Source: Nitrospirota bacterium (GTDB lineage: Bacteria; Nitrospirota; Nitrospiria; SBBL01; JAADHI01). Taken from it: a DNA stretch of 64,000 nt. Shown here piece after piece: positions 43,487-52,093 of this stretch. Made by a program: the position numbers and the translations under genes. Location: assembly GCA_029261165.1 (NCBI GenBank), contig JAJDBV010000005.1, forward strand, positions 17,707 to 81,706. Reading direction: 5' to 3'. Under the pieces are notes generated by a model. That model ran no database searches and was not told the origin of the DNA. It worked only from the letters and a program-made list of their open reading frames with translations. Within the stretch, counting starts at the first letter, position 1; each line of letters starts with the position of its first letter.

Positions 43487-45745
43487 ATGAACCTGAGTTT
43501 GAAAAAGTTTACTTCCAGTCTGAGTTTGGGTCGAAGAATCCTAATATCAAGCGTGGTATTGATGCTGGTCTCCATAATGACCACGGTTTTACTGGTCAAC
43601 TCATCTGTCAGGGGTGAAGTAGAGGAAGACCTTCTTCTTGACCTGGAGCAGGCCCAAACGATCTTCATGTCTTTCCTTTCCTCACAGGGAAAAGAGTCGG
43701 CCTTGAAAAACCGCCTGCTCACCAAAATTTCTTTTGTCAGGGCACTGGTCATGGGGAAAAATCCTGATGCAATTCTCCAATTCGCACAAGATACCCTTAA
43801 GAATACCGAAAGTGACCTCGTGATGTTTACGGACGGGGACGGGAGCACCCTAGCAAGGACGGATACGAAGGAGCATGGCGAAGACCTGTCCGGGTTTTTA
43901 CCAGTGGGGAAGGCAATGCTGGGGAAGGAAGGTCATGGGCTTCTTAGTGGAAGCTCCGGAGTCTATCAGATTAATACACTTCCCATTAAGGCAGGCCCGA
44001 CAATCCAGGGAACAATATCTTTGGGAAATAAAATTGACGATCCCTATGTCAGTAAGATTTCAGATATGGCCCAGAGTAAGATCTCCTTCATATCCAAGGG
44101 CAGTGTGGTTGCTTCCGTTTGGGGGCAAAAGGAACGGACGGATTTAATGAAAATCATGGCGGGCATGAAGGATGTTGTTCAGAAAACGACTCATAGCGGA
44201 ACGCCTAGCGCGCCTTTCGAGATGAAAATTGGATCTGAAACATTCACCTCCGTATTTCTCCCTGTTCAGGAAGACGCCCAGGAATCTGCTGGGATCTACT
44301 TGATTCAAATCTCCAAAGATAAGGCGATGATTATCCGAGACAACATCTATCAGCTTATGTTGATTATTGGTTTGGTCTCTATCCTGATTGCTGTTGCCGT
44401 TAGTATGGTTGTTGCCAAGCAGATCTCACGCCCAATTACAGTTCTGGTAGGAGTGTCGAATGCGGTCTCGAAAGGGGATCTTTCAGTGTCCGGGCAGGTT
44501 GAGCAGATGGTCCTGGAAAGGGGTGATGAAGTCGGGGTACTGGCAAATAGTTTTTCCAAAATGATCTCAGGTATGAAGAAAGAGGAAGCCCGGAAGGTTC
44601 AAATGGCGCGTGTATCGGCAATGGTTGAAAATGCATCTGACAACCTTATCTTTGTTGACAATGATATGATATTGACTTACATGAATCCGGCAGCACAAAA
44701 TAGTTTTCACAAGATCGCGCACCTTCTTTCTGCCTCCGTTGAGTCCATGCTTGGAAGACCATTTTCCCTATTTCTAGAAGATGATGATGCGAAGAGGCAT
44801 TTGGATACGAACCTTAATGACGGTCCACATAATTCTAAAGTTACTCTGGGTGATGAAATCCTATATATAACCACGACCCCGATCTTTGACCACAAACAAG
44901 AAAGGATCGGAACAATGACGAATTGGAAAATAATTACGAAACAAATACGGATGGAAACGTCATTAAGCGAGGCCACTGTTTCCGTCACTTCTGCATCAGA
45001 AGGGCTCCTCAATTCAAGTCAAGAAATGCGAAAAAATGCAGAAGTGACTTCATCTCAGGCAAAGCTTGTCGCTGAAATTAGTGACAAAGCGAACATGAGT
45101 GTGCAGGCCATCTCGGAGTCCACCAAAGAGATGTCGACCACCGTCGAAGAAATCTCGAGAAATGTCCAGGAGGTAAATCATATTTCAGGGCAAGCAGTCG
45201 ACATGTCCCTATCAATGAACGAAACCATTAGAAGACTTGATACATCTAGCGTGAAAATTGGAAAGATTATCACGCTAATTAGCACCATCGCTAAAAAAAC
45301 AGACTTGCTGGCGCTTAACGCAACGATTGAGGCGGCCCGCGCCGGTGACGTTGGAAAAGGTTTTGCCGTCGTTGCAAGCGAAGTGAAGGATTTGGCAAAG
45401 GGAACAAGTGTGGCAACCGATGAAATTCGTATACAGATCAAAGAGATACAATCCAATACAAAGGAGGCTGTAACTGCAATCAATCAAATTTCCGAGATCA
45501 TAAACCGTAACAATGAGATTACGACATCAATCGCGGGAGCGGTAGAGGAACAGTCCGTAACGACAAGAGAGATTAGTACGAATATGTCTACTGCGGCAGT
45601 AGGAACCGAAAAGGTCGTTTCTGAAATCCAGAAAATTCTTGCTGCCTCTGAAAATACTCTCAAAGAGGCGGAAAGTGTTGGAAACGAATCATACGGTCTC
45701 ACCAAAATGGCAGAGGAACTCACAAGTTTATCGGAAAAAGTATAG
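43487..45745 (+). CDS. Methyl-accepting chemotaxis protein with PAS domain (receptor 2)
   Basis: A 752-residue paralogue of receptor 1, alike through the N-terminus, sensor and HAMP. A PAS-like domain (about 383-490; [34 protein letters not shown]) is inserted between HAMP and the signalling region. The tip reads [23 protein letters not shown], so the highly conserved Gln and Asn of [12 protein letters not shown] are Lys and Asp. It may sense redox state through PAS. It follows the plastocyanin-like gene. Confidence 0.93.
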   Translation: MNLSLKKFTSSLSLGRRILISSVVLMLVSIMTTVLLVNSSVRGEVEEDLLLDLEQAQTIFMSFLSSQGKESALKNRLLTKISFVRALVMGKNPDAILQFAQDTLKNTESDLVMFTDGDGSTLARTDTKEHGEDLSGFLPVGKAMLGKEGHGLLSGSSGVYQINTLPIKAGPTIQGTISLGNKIDDPYVSKISDMAQSKISFISKGSVVASVWGQKERTDLMKIMAGMKDVVQKTTHSGTPSAPFEMKIGSETFTSVFLPVQEDAQESAGIYLIQISKDKAMIIRDNIYQLMLIIGLVSILIAVAVSMVVAKQISRPITVLVGVSNAVSKGDLSVSGQVEQMVLERGDEVGVLANSFSKMISGMKKEEARKVQMARVSAMVENASDNLIFVDNDMILTYMNPAAQNSFHKIAHLLSASVESMLGRPFSLFLEDDDAKRHLDTNLNDGPHNSKVTLGDEILYITTTPIFDHKQERIGTMTNWKIITKQIRMETSLSEATVSVTSASEGLLNSSQEMRKNAEVTSSQAKLVAEISDKANMSVQAISESTKEMSTTVEEISRNVQEVNHISGQAVDMSLSMNETIRRLDTSSVKIGKIITLISTIAKKTDLLALNATIEAARAGDVGKGFAVVASEVKDLAKGTSVATDEIRIQIKEIQSNTKEAVTAINQISEIINRNNEITTSIAGAVEEQSVTTREISTNMSTAAVGTEKVVSEIQKILAASENTLKEAESVGNESYGLTKMAEELTSLSEKV

Positions 45746-45979
45746 CGTTCGGTGCATTCATGTTTACATTATAGAGAATATATAGAATCACTCCTTGGGT
45801 TCTGGACTTACAGTTGCTGTATTTCTAGAGTATAGAAATCTCTGAGCAACGTCTATTATGACGCAACGATCCTTTCTCAGGGGAAGTTTTGGTCCCATTT
45901 TTTGAGTTAATTCGAGGATTGGCTACGCCTTGCCGAGGAAAGAGCGGGAATGATATAATTCTCATTTTTGAGGCGAACC

Positions 45980-46450
45980 ATGTCTTCCAGGCTCAGCAGG
46001 TTTTTGACCGTATCGGGATGGGTCCTTCTCTCGGTCGGGAGTATCCGTTTTTATCGGGTGCTTCGTGGCCACGCGGAAGATCCCAAATTTGCACCCCACC
46101 TCCTGGTGACGCTCCTGTCTTTGTGGATCGCGTCATCTATCCTCCGCGTCGGTCTGCGAAAAAAAGAGTTGAGCAAAAGAGTCGCCATTACACTGATCCG
46201 TTCCGGCTCCATCCTCCTGATGATCTGGAGCTACCGCTTTTTCCTCTCGATAAAAACGATGTCGCAGACTGGCAGCTCTTTCCTTCTCTATCTGTCCCCT
46301 TTCTACATCGTTTTTGGGTCGGTTGTCATGTGTGCCGGGCTGCGGATCAGTCGGACTCTCCGGAAGAATGGCGCTGTGGCCGCCTCCTCTCCGAAGCAAT
46401 CTTTGGCCGAGAACTTTACCGAAGATCCTATCGATGGCTCCCAGTCCTGA
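45980..46450 (+). CDS. Four-helix integral membrane protein, unknown function
   Basis: About 156 residues with four hydrophobic segments (FLTVSGWVLLSVGSI, LLVTLLSLWIASSILRVG, LIRSGSILLMIWSYRFFL, FYIVFGSVVMCAGL) and a polar tail. I do not recognise a family. ATG at 45980 follows GAGGCG; an in-frame TTG at 45968 is possible. An overlapping frame from 45889 is open but lacks membrane or domain features. Confidence 0.55.
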   Translation: MSSRLSRFLTVSGWVLLSVGSIRFYRVLRGHAEDPKFAPHLLVTLLSLWIASSILRVGLRKKELSKRVAITLIRSGSILLMIWSYRFFLSIKTMSQTGSSFLLYLSPFYIVFGSVVMCAGLRISRTLRKNGAVAASSPKQSLAENFTEDPIDGSQS

Positions 46451-46542
46451 CTCAGACCGTACACCCTGAGACAGGATCTTTTCTTGCCAGCAAATAAATG
46501 ATAAAATTTGTCCTGGGTTAATTCTTGGAGGGTGTCAGAGCC

Positions 46543-47538
46543 ATGGCAGTCCGGTTTAAAGATTATTACGAAGTCCTCGGTGTTTCACGGGATGCTTCCG
46601 GAAAAGAAATCAAGGAGGCTTTCCGCCGTCTGGCCCGACAGACCCATCCGGACCTCAATGCCGGCAAGGGGAAGAAGGGGGCTGAAGCCCGCTTTAAAGA
46701 GATCAATGAGGCCTACGAAGTCCTTGGAAATGCGGAAAAAAGGGCAAAATATAATCGCCTTGGCGCGCAATGGCAGGAAGGGATGCCGTTTCAAGCCCAA
46801 GGCGGCCCGGGGTCTTCAGGGGTTCATTTTGAAGGGGAGGGCCGCAGCGGTTTTTCGGATTTCTTTGAATCTATTTTTGGCGGAGAGTCGCAGGCTTTTG
46901 AAAAGTCATCTGCCCGTCCGGCGCGGCGTGGTGAGAATATCTCTTCCGACATGGCCTTGACACTGGAAGAAGCAAAGAGTGGAACCCGGCGGCATTACAA
47001 AATGCAGAGACAGTTTCCCTGCCCTGACTGCGGTGGCCGAGGACGTCAGGGCAGAACGGTCTGCAGGCGTTGTGCGGGGAGGGGAAGCCTCCTCGGGGGA
47101 AAAGACCTGAGTGTTACCATCCCGGCCGGTGTCCGCGAAGGGGATAAGATCCGGTTGGCCGGGCAGGGGAATCCGGGAGAGGAGGGTGGTCCTCCGGGAG
47201 ACCTTTTTATCCGGATCAAATACCAGCCGCATGATGTTTTTTCCGTTTACGGTGACCGTATTGAAATGACGCTCGATGTAATGCCCTGGGAGGCTGCGTT
47301 GGGGGCAAGTGTGAAGGTTGCAACGCTGCATGGTGATGTCCTCTTGAAGATTCCTGCCGGGAGTCAGGGGGCACAGCCCTTCCGGCTGCGGGAAAAGGGT
47401 CTGGGTTCACGAGAGGGGAAGAATGGAGACCTGTTGGTTCGCCTACAGATCAAACTGCCGGAAAAGATCACGGACGAGGCGAAAACGCTTTATGAAGACT
47501 TGGCACGTCTGGAAAATGACAAAAAGGTTGGTGGGTAA
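46543..47538 (+). CDS. DnaJ/CbpA-like co-chaperone with half zinc finger
   Basis: The 331 residues have an N-terminal J domain (DYYEVLGVSRDASGKEIKEAF, HPD motif in THPDLN), a Gly/Phe-poor linker with a DFFESIFGG-like segment, and DnaJ C-terminal substrate domains. Only two CxxC units are present (CPDC at 160-163, CRRC at 174-177) instead of the four of DnaJ or none of CbpA. It delivers clients to DnaK. The stop codon TAA lies inside a dispersed repeat. Confidence 0.88.
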   Translation: MAVRFKDYYEVLGVSRDASGKEIKEAFRRLARQTHPDLNAGKGKKGAEARFKEINEAYEVLGNAEKRAKYNRLGAQWQEGMPFQAQGGPGSSGVHFEGEGRSGFSDFFESIFGGESQAFEKSSARPARRGENISSDMALTLEEAKSGTRRHYKMQRQFPCPDCGGRGRQGRTVCRRCAGRGSLLGGKDLSVTIPAGVREGDKIRLAGQGNPGEEGGPPGDLFIRIKYQPHDVFSVYGDRIEMTLDVMPWEAALGASVKVATLHGDVLLKIPAGSQGAQPFRLREKGLGSREGKNGDLLVRLQIKLPEKITDEAKTLYEDLARLENDKKVGG

Positions 47539-47672
47539 CAGTTCAGCATGCCTGGATAAGGATTCAGGGCAAGGCGCGAGGAGCGCAGAACCGCAGCGTA
47601 GTCTATGCGTGAGGATTCGAGCACCACAGCAACGACGCCATGGAGCCTTAGATGGGTGACTTGAACCGTTAC
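47535..47672 (+). repeat. Full copy of the ~140-bp dispersed repeat
   Basis: It begins GTAACAGTTCAGCATGCC and ends GACTTGAACCGTTAC, so the termini are inverted (GTAAC/GTTAC). The interior CAGGGCAAGGCGCGAGGAGC, CGCAGAACCGCAGCG and GGATTCGAGCACCACAGC is shared with 6484-6623 (inverted) and 36440-36665 (split). It supplies the stop codon of the DnaJ-like gene. Confidence 0.75.
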
Positions 47673-47681
47673 AGAGGTGGC

Positions 47682-47813
47682 ATGGCGAAACGCCTCTCTA
47701 AACTCATAACAAAATGGCGGCGGACTCGAATAAAGACCTACATGATCCTCTCTATTATCCTTTTTTCTGCCCTTATTATTGCAAATCTCTTCTTTTTGCG
47801 CCGGTTTTTTTAG
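47682..47813 (+). CDS. Small basic membrane protein (43 aa)
   Basis: ATG at 47682 is preceded by AGAGGTGG at optimal distance. The peptide has a strongly basic N-terminus (MAKRLSKLITKWRRTRIKTY), one hydrophobic helix (MILSIILFSALIIANLFFL) and RRFF at the end. It overlaps the end of convergent hutH by 38 bases. The RBS, positive-inside charge and single helix support a real small protein; its function is unknown. Confidence 0.5.
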   Translation: MAKRLSKLITKWRRTRIKTYMILSIILFSALIIANLFFLRRFF

Positions 47814-49305
47814 GCGCAAAATCCCCTTCTCGAATCATTCCGCAGATGACTTCCAACTCATGACTGAGTGAACGATCTCCCCGAAGCGGAGGAATCCTGG
47901 AACGAAGTGTCCGAACCGCTTCCGCGACGCCCCGGCCCGCCTTCAGAGGCGTGTGGAAGCCAACCCCTTCTGCGGCGGCGAAAAGTTCGACGGCCAGGAT
48001 GCGTTCGACATTGGAGATGATCTGATCCAGCTTGAGAGCCGATCCCATCGCCATGCTGACATAGTCTTCCTGGTTGACCGAAGTCGGGATTGAATCGACC
48101 GAAGCCGGGTGGGCCAGTAGCTTGCATTCCGACGCCAGCGCCGCGGCGGCAACCTGAGGCATCATCAGGCCGGAGTGTAGTCCTGGATGGCGGGTCAAAA
48201 AGGGGGGGAGATCGATGCACTCCGGGTCGATCAACTGGGCGATCCGCCGCTCCGAGATGACCCCCAGATGAGTCATGGCGATTGCCAGAAAGTCGAGGGC
48301 CAGAGCAATCGGATGGCCATGAAAATTTCCTCCCGGAATAATCTGTTCTTCCTCCGGAAAGACAATCGGGTTATCCGTCACGCTGTTCATCTCAACAGAC
48401 AGGGTCTGCTTGACTGTAGCGACGGCATCACGTACCGCGCCATGCACCTGGGGTATACACCTGATTGAGTAAGGGTCCTGCACGCGGTTGCAAGCAATAT
48501 GGGAGTTGCGGATCTCACTGTCTGACAGGAGGTTTCGGATATTCTCAGCCACTTTAAGCTGCCCGGGATAGGGGCGGAGGGCCTGAATTTTCGGATCGAA
48601 GGCCGTCGGTGTTCCCATCAAGGCCTCCAGCGACATCGCCCCGGCCACATCTGCGGTTTCCATCAGCCGCTCAGCGGTTAAGAGCGAAAGAAGGCCGAGT
48701 GTCAGCGCCCCCTGAGTTCCATTCACCAGAGAGAGCCCCTCTTTTGCCTCCAGGACAATGGAGGAGATTCCGGCCCGTTTAAGGGCCGTCTTTCCTAAAA
48801 GGCGTTTCCCTTTAAAAAAAGCTTCCCCTTCCCCGATCAGGAGGAGGGCGAGGTGGGCCAAGGGAATCAGATCGCCGCTTGCCCCGACCGACCCTCGACT
48901 CGGGATGACCGGATGAAGCGATTGGTTGAGCATCTGAATCAGGCGCTCGACAATCACAGGGCGGACGCCGGAATAGCCTCGGGCCAGGACCTGAGCCCTC
49001 AGGAGGATCATGCCGCGTACCTGGATCTCGGAAAGAGGCGGGCCGAATCCGCAGGAATGGCTCCGAACCAGGTTAACCTGAAGTTGGGCGATTTCCGACT
49101 CGGATATTTTCTGGTCGGCCAGTTTGCCGAACCCGGTGGTGACGCCGTAGACGACCTCGTGCCGTGAAAGCGTCTTTTCCACCACCCGGCGTGAGCGCTT
49201 CATCGTAGAGATCACAGATCGGGACAGGCGGATGGGACGGTATTTGAAGACCACATCGTAAAAACCGGAAAAGGATAAAGGGTCCCCTGAGAGGGTCAGG
49301 TGTTT
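47776..49305 (-). CDS. hutH: Histidine ammonia-lyase
   Basis: A 509-residue MIO-dependent lyase. The cofactor-forming Ala-Ser-Gly is in GSVGASGDLIPLAH. Other signatures are YGVTTGFGKLAD, VRSHSCGFG, SLVNGTQGAL and QEDYVSMAMGSALKL. It converts L-histidine to urocanate and ammonia. I chose the ATG at 49305 (MKHLTLSGDPLS), the usual N-terminus; longer starts are unsupported. hutU, hutI and hutG are not nearby. Confidence 0.93.
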   Translation of the reverse strand, partial: KHLTLSGDPLSFSGFYDVVFKYRPIRLSRSVISTMKRSRRVVEKTLSRHEVVYGVTTGFGKLADQKISESEIAQLQVNLVRSHSCGFGPPLSEIQVRGMILLRAQVLARGYSGVRPVIVERLIQMLNQSLHPVIPSRGSVGASGDLIPLAHLALLLIGEGEAFFKGKRLLGKTALKRAGISSIVLEAKEGLSLVNGTQGALTLGLLSLLTAERLMETADVAGAMSLEALMGTPTAFDPKIQALRPYPGQLKVAENIRNLLSDSEIRNSHIACNRVQDPYSIRCIPQVHGAVRDAVATVKQTLSVEMNSVTDNPIVFPEEEQIIPGGNFHGHPIALALDFLAIAMTHLGVISERRIAQLIDPECIDLPPFLTRHPGLHSGLMMPQVAAAALASECKLLAHPASVDSIPTSVNQEDYVSMAMGSALKLDQIISNVERILAVELFAAAEGVGFHTPLKAGRGVAEAVRTLRSRIPPLRGDRSLSHELEVICGMIREGDFAPKKTGAKRRDLQ

Positions 49306-49384
49306 CATCTCGGCATCCCGCATCGTAATTTTTAAAATTATAAGAGATTCTGAGGATGAATGCAATTTGTTACGCCGATTCATC

Positions 49385-49413
49385 TTGACACGCATTCCTG
49401 AACCAAGTACGAT
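49385..49413 (+). promoter_or_regulatory. Sigma-70 promoter of the sigma-54 activator gene
   Basis: TTGACA (49385-49390), a 17-base spacer and TACGAT (49408-49413), a strong match. The start codon of the activator is about 100 bases downstream. The palindrome at 49418-49437 covers the predicted transcription start. Confidence 0.6.
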
Positions 49414-49417
49414 CAAG

Positions 49418-49437
49418 CGGACACGAAGATGTGTCCG
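49418..49437. promoter_or_regulatory. Palindromic operator CGGACAC-N6-GTGTCCG
   Basis: The two seven-base arms are perfect inverses with a six-base centre. It begins four bases after the -10 box, so a bound protein would block or gate transcription of the activator. The divergent hutH gene lies to the left. Confidence 0.55.
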
Positions 49438-49517
49438 ACGATGACGTCCCCCCTATGAAATAGATACGATTCAGGGTGGGGCGTTTTTTTTTCTTTTTTT
49501 CCTCTCCAGGAGGGACG

Positions 49518-50531
49518 ATGCCGATTCATAAAGCGGGTCCGGATGACTTGGTGGGTTCCAGTCCAGTCATGAAGGCGGTTCTGGAAGAGATTGCCCAGGT
49601 GGCGCCCAGCAAGGCGACGGTTCTCTTGCGGGGGGAAAGCGGCACGGGAAAAGAACGGATTGCCAAACTGATCCACCAGGGCAGTACGCGTGCAGACAAA
49701 CCCTTTGTCCGGGTCAACTGCGCGGCACTCTCTGAAACCCTGATCGAAAGTGAACTCTTCGGTCATGAAAAGGGGGCTTTTACCGGCGCGATTCAGAAGA
49801 GGAAGGGCCGCTTCGAACTGGCCGACAAGGGAACGATCTTTCTCGATGAGATCGGCGATCTTCCGCCGTCGGTTCAGGTGAAGCTGCTTCGTGTCCTGCA
49901 GGAGATGGAGTTTGAGCGGGTTGGCGGGGTTGAGAACGTGAAGGTCGATGTCCGCACGATCGCTGCCACCCACCGGGACCTGGAGACTGCGGTAATGGAA
50001 GGGACTTTTCGACAGGATCTTTACTACAGGCTGAATGTTGTGCCGGTTCAGCTTCCACCGCTTCGCGAGCGAAGAGAGGACATCCCGCTCCTGCTCGACT
50101 ACTTCCTTGTTAAATTTAATAGAGAAAACAACAAGGCGGTCCGGTTGAGGGCAGAGCTGATCCGCCTCCTGACTCGGTATGACTGGCCCGGAAATGTCAG
50201 GGAGCTGGAAAACAGTGTCGAGCGGCTCGTCGTCCTTGCCAGAGAGGGCTGGGTTTCTCTCCAAAATATCCCCTACGCCATCGCCACCTACTTTAATGAT
50301 ATCCGCCAGGTGACGCCCATGACCCGGACAGTGGGTCAATCGGCGCGATCCGGCTGGGAAAGCCCTTCGTTGTCTGAATCCTTGCAGGGGATGGAAAGAG
50401 AGGCCCTCAAAAAGGCGCTGGAGCGATGCGGCTGGGTCCAGGCGCGGGCGGCCCGCACTCTTGGGATGACGCCGAGGCAGGTGGCCTATAAAATCAGAAA
50501 ATACAAACTCATTCCGGACGAGTTCTTTTAA
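49518..50531 (+). CDS. NifA-like sigma-54-dependent activator lacking a sensor domain
   Basis: The 337 residues are almost only the AAA+ domain ([15 protein letters not shown] Walker [16 protein letters not shown] loop 1, [13 protein letters not shown] Walker B) and a Fis-type HTH ([21 protein letters not shown]). NifA/NtrC proteins normally have an N-terminal GAF or receiver domain of over 100 residues, missing here. AGGAGGG before ATG 49518 fixes the start. It probably activates nitrogen-related genes such as the downstream porin-amtB-glnK region, but no clear -24/-12 site was found there. Confidence 0.9.
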   Translation: MPIHKAGPDDLVGSSPVMKAVLEEIAQVAPSKATVLLRGESGTGKERIAKLIHQGSTRADKPFVRVNCAALSETLIESELFGHEKGAFTGAIQKRKGRFELADKGTIFLDEIGDLPPSVQVKLLRVLQEMEFERVGGVENVKVDVRTIAATHRDLETAVMEGTFRQDLYYRLNVVPVQLPPLRERREDIPLLLDYFLVKFNRENNKAVRLRAELIRLLTRYDWPGNVRELENSVERLVVLAREGWVSLQNIPYAIATYFNDIRQVTPMTRTVGQSARSGWESPSLSESLQGMEREALKKALERCGWVQARAARTLGMTPRQVAYKIRKYKLIPDEFF

Positions 50532-50869
50532 TTAGATTTATCATGCGAGTGGAGGATATCCCAAAAGGGCTAAAAGTGCTTGACAAATGGGTGTTAATCG
50601 GGTAAAAATTTTGACGGTGAATCTGTTTTATACGTATGTAGCATCTTTTGAATGGTCTCATTTTTTCTCCAGGGGGGCAGGTTTAGCGTTTGGTTGGGAG
50701 AGGTGCTGTGGGAGAGGGTCCCCCTTTTTCTGCAGTTTGTATCTGTGAATCACCCGTTTGTTTGAAGACCTTCGGAGATTTTTTAATAAAGGGAAGACAG
50801 ACACATCAGCCGGTTCTGGTATGACTGAGGGCCGATTTCAATGCAACGTGAATTAAGGGGGGAATACGA
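50532..50869. other. Intergenic leader region of the porin gene
   Basis: 338 bases. It holds a sigma-70-like promoter at 50580-50608 and then a leader of about 250 bases containing a G-run (50673-50678) and a CCCCCTTTTT run near 50721. No ORF and no recognised riboswitch. A GGG...CCC pairing across the leader is possible but has a long loop. Confidence 0.4.
50580..50608 (+). promoter_or_regulatory. Candidate sigma-70 promoter of the porin gene
   Basis: TTGACA (50580-50585), a 17-base spacer and TAAAAA (50603-50608). Confidence 0.45.
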
Positions 50870-51913
50870 ATGAAGATGAAGTATCTCGTTTTTAGCTTGT
50901 TGTTCGCAGGTTCTTTGATTGTAGGGGGCACAGGGGTTGCTCAGGCCGATGACCTAAAGATCAGTGGTTTTGCCGATGTTATCCTGACCTTGACGGATGA
51001 GGCCAATGAAACACCGGCCAGCGTTGGTTGTAGCAATCCAGCCGGAGTGGGAAGCACCACAAACTGTACTGAATCACAATTCAGGGTCAATGCCGAGGTT
51101 GACTTTGAGAAGACAGCCGGTGATATCACTTTCAGACTAGATCTCGATTTTCCAGGGAATGGTAGCGCGAACCTTGGCGGTGGAAACCTTGAGCAAGCCA
51201 ACTTCTCCCTGGGCGTTCTTGAGGGTGCGGACCTGGGACTTAGATTGACCGGTGGTATCTTCAACTCTCCCGTCGGTTATGAAGCCCAGGATGCTCCAGA
51301 TGAGCATCAGGTGACCCATGGTCAGCTCTGGGGACTGGTTCCTTCCAACCTCGCAGGGCTTCAGCTTGCGGGCGGAAAGGACATGATCACTGGAAGTGTC
51401 ATCTTTGCGAATGACTTTAATGATCCTCTCAATACCGGTGCTGCGCATGTCGGCGAGGAAAACAGCCTTGGCTTTACCCTTGGATTCAGCCCGATGCATG
51501 CGGCAAATCTGTCCATCGGCTGGTTGGACTCCGGGATTCTTCCGACCGAGGCGGTTCTTGACGTTGTTCTCTCAGGAATGGTTGAAGCGACACCGGAGAT
51601 CGGGCTCCACTATGCCGTGGAATACCTTGAAGATGAAGTGAACGAAGGTTTGGGCCTTACGGTCAATGCGACCCACGGCAAGCATATGCTGACCGTCCGC
51701 TACGACACCGTTGAAGTGGATGCAGCAGCAGCGGTAGTGCCTGCCGGTACAACTGCAGGCCAAGAAACATCAAGTCTGACGGTTGCGCTTATTTGCAACG
51801 CGAAGGAAGGCTTAAGCACGAGACTGGAGTGGAGAACGAATGATAACGACACTGCGGTAACCACCAATCCTGATACCGATCTGGTGCAGCTCCAGTTTGT
51901 CGCAACATTCTAG
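50870..51913 (+). CDS. Outer-membrane porin-like barrel next to amtB
   Basis: A 347-residue protein with a Sec signal (LLFAGSLIVGGTGVAQA), DDLKISGFADVILTLTDEA as first strand, many alternating strands and a C-terminal VQLQFVATF ending in Phe. It is a likely channel for small solutes. Its place before amtB-glnK suggests passage of ammonium or another nitrogen compound, which is inference. It is followed by a strong hairpin, so amtB may be transcribed separately. Confidence 0.78.
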   Translation: MKMKYLVFSLLFAGSLIVGGTGVAQADDLKISGFADVILTLTDEANETPASVGCSNPAGVGSTTNCTESQFRVNAEVDFEKTAGDITFRLDLDFPGNGSANLGGGNLEQANFSLGVLEGADLGLRLTGGIFNSPVGYEAQDAPDEHQVTHGQLWGLVPSNLAGLQLAGGKDMITGSVIFANDFNDPLNTGAAHVGEENSLGFTLGFSPMHAANLSIGWLDSGILPTEAVLDVVLSGMVEATPEIGLHYAVEYLEDEVNEGLGLTVNATHGKHMLTVRYDTVEVDAAAAVVPAGTTAGQETSSLTVALICNAKEGLSTRLEWRTNDNDTAVTTNPDTDLVQLQFVATF

Positions 51914-51944
51914 ACCCCTTGTTTCTTAGAGGGTCGTTTGGTAC

Positions 51945-51980
51945 TTAAAGCGGCCCGCCGTCAATGGCGGGCCGCTTTAA
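51945..51980 (+). terminator. Strong GC-rich hairpin after the porin gene
   Basis: TTAAAGCGGCCCGCC (51945-51959) pairs perfectly with GGCGGGCCGCTTTAA (51966-51980) around six bases, followed by GCTTTT. It acts as a terminator between the porin and amtB. Confidence 0.8.
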
Positions 51981-52093
51981 GCTTTTAGATGAAAAGCACT
52001 CGATGAGGAGTACGAAGTATATGCTCAATGATGAGTATCCAATTAGGTTGACAGGAAAGAAAAAAACACCTATTAGATACTTAGGAGAAAAAA

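Noticed and set aside
45889-46497. 202-codon frame overlapping the four-helix membrane protein
   Set aside because: It lacks membrane helices, domains and a ribosome binding site; the other frame has clear helices.
47803-47819. TTTTGCGCC...GGCGCAAAA hairpin as a terminator
   Set aside because: It lies within the hutH coding end and has no proper T-run in either direction.
49413-50339. 308-codon antisense frame over the sigma-54 activator
   Set aside because: It mirrors a strongly conserved AAA+ gene and has no recognisable domain.
50609-50869. Riboswitch or attenuator in the porin leader
   Set aside because: G-run and C-run can pair only across a very long loop; no known RNA motif was recognised.
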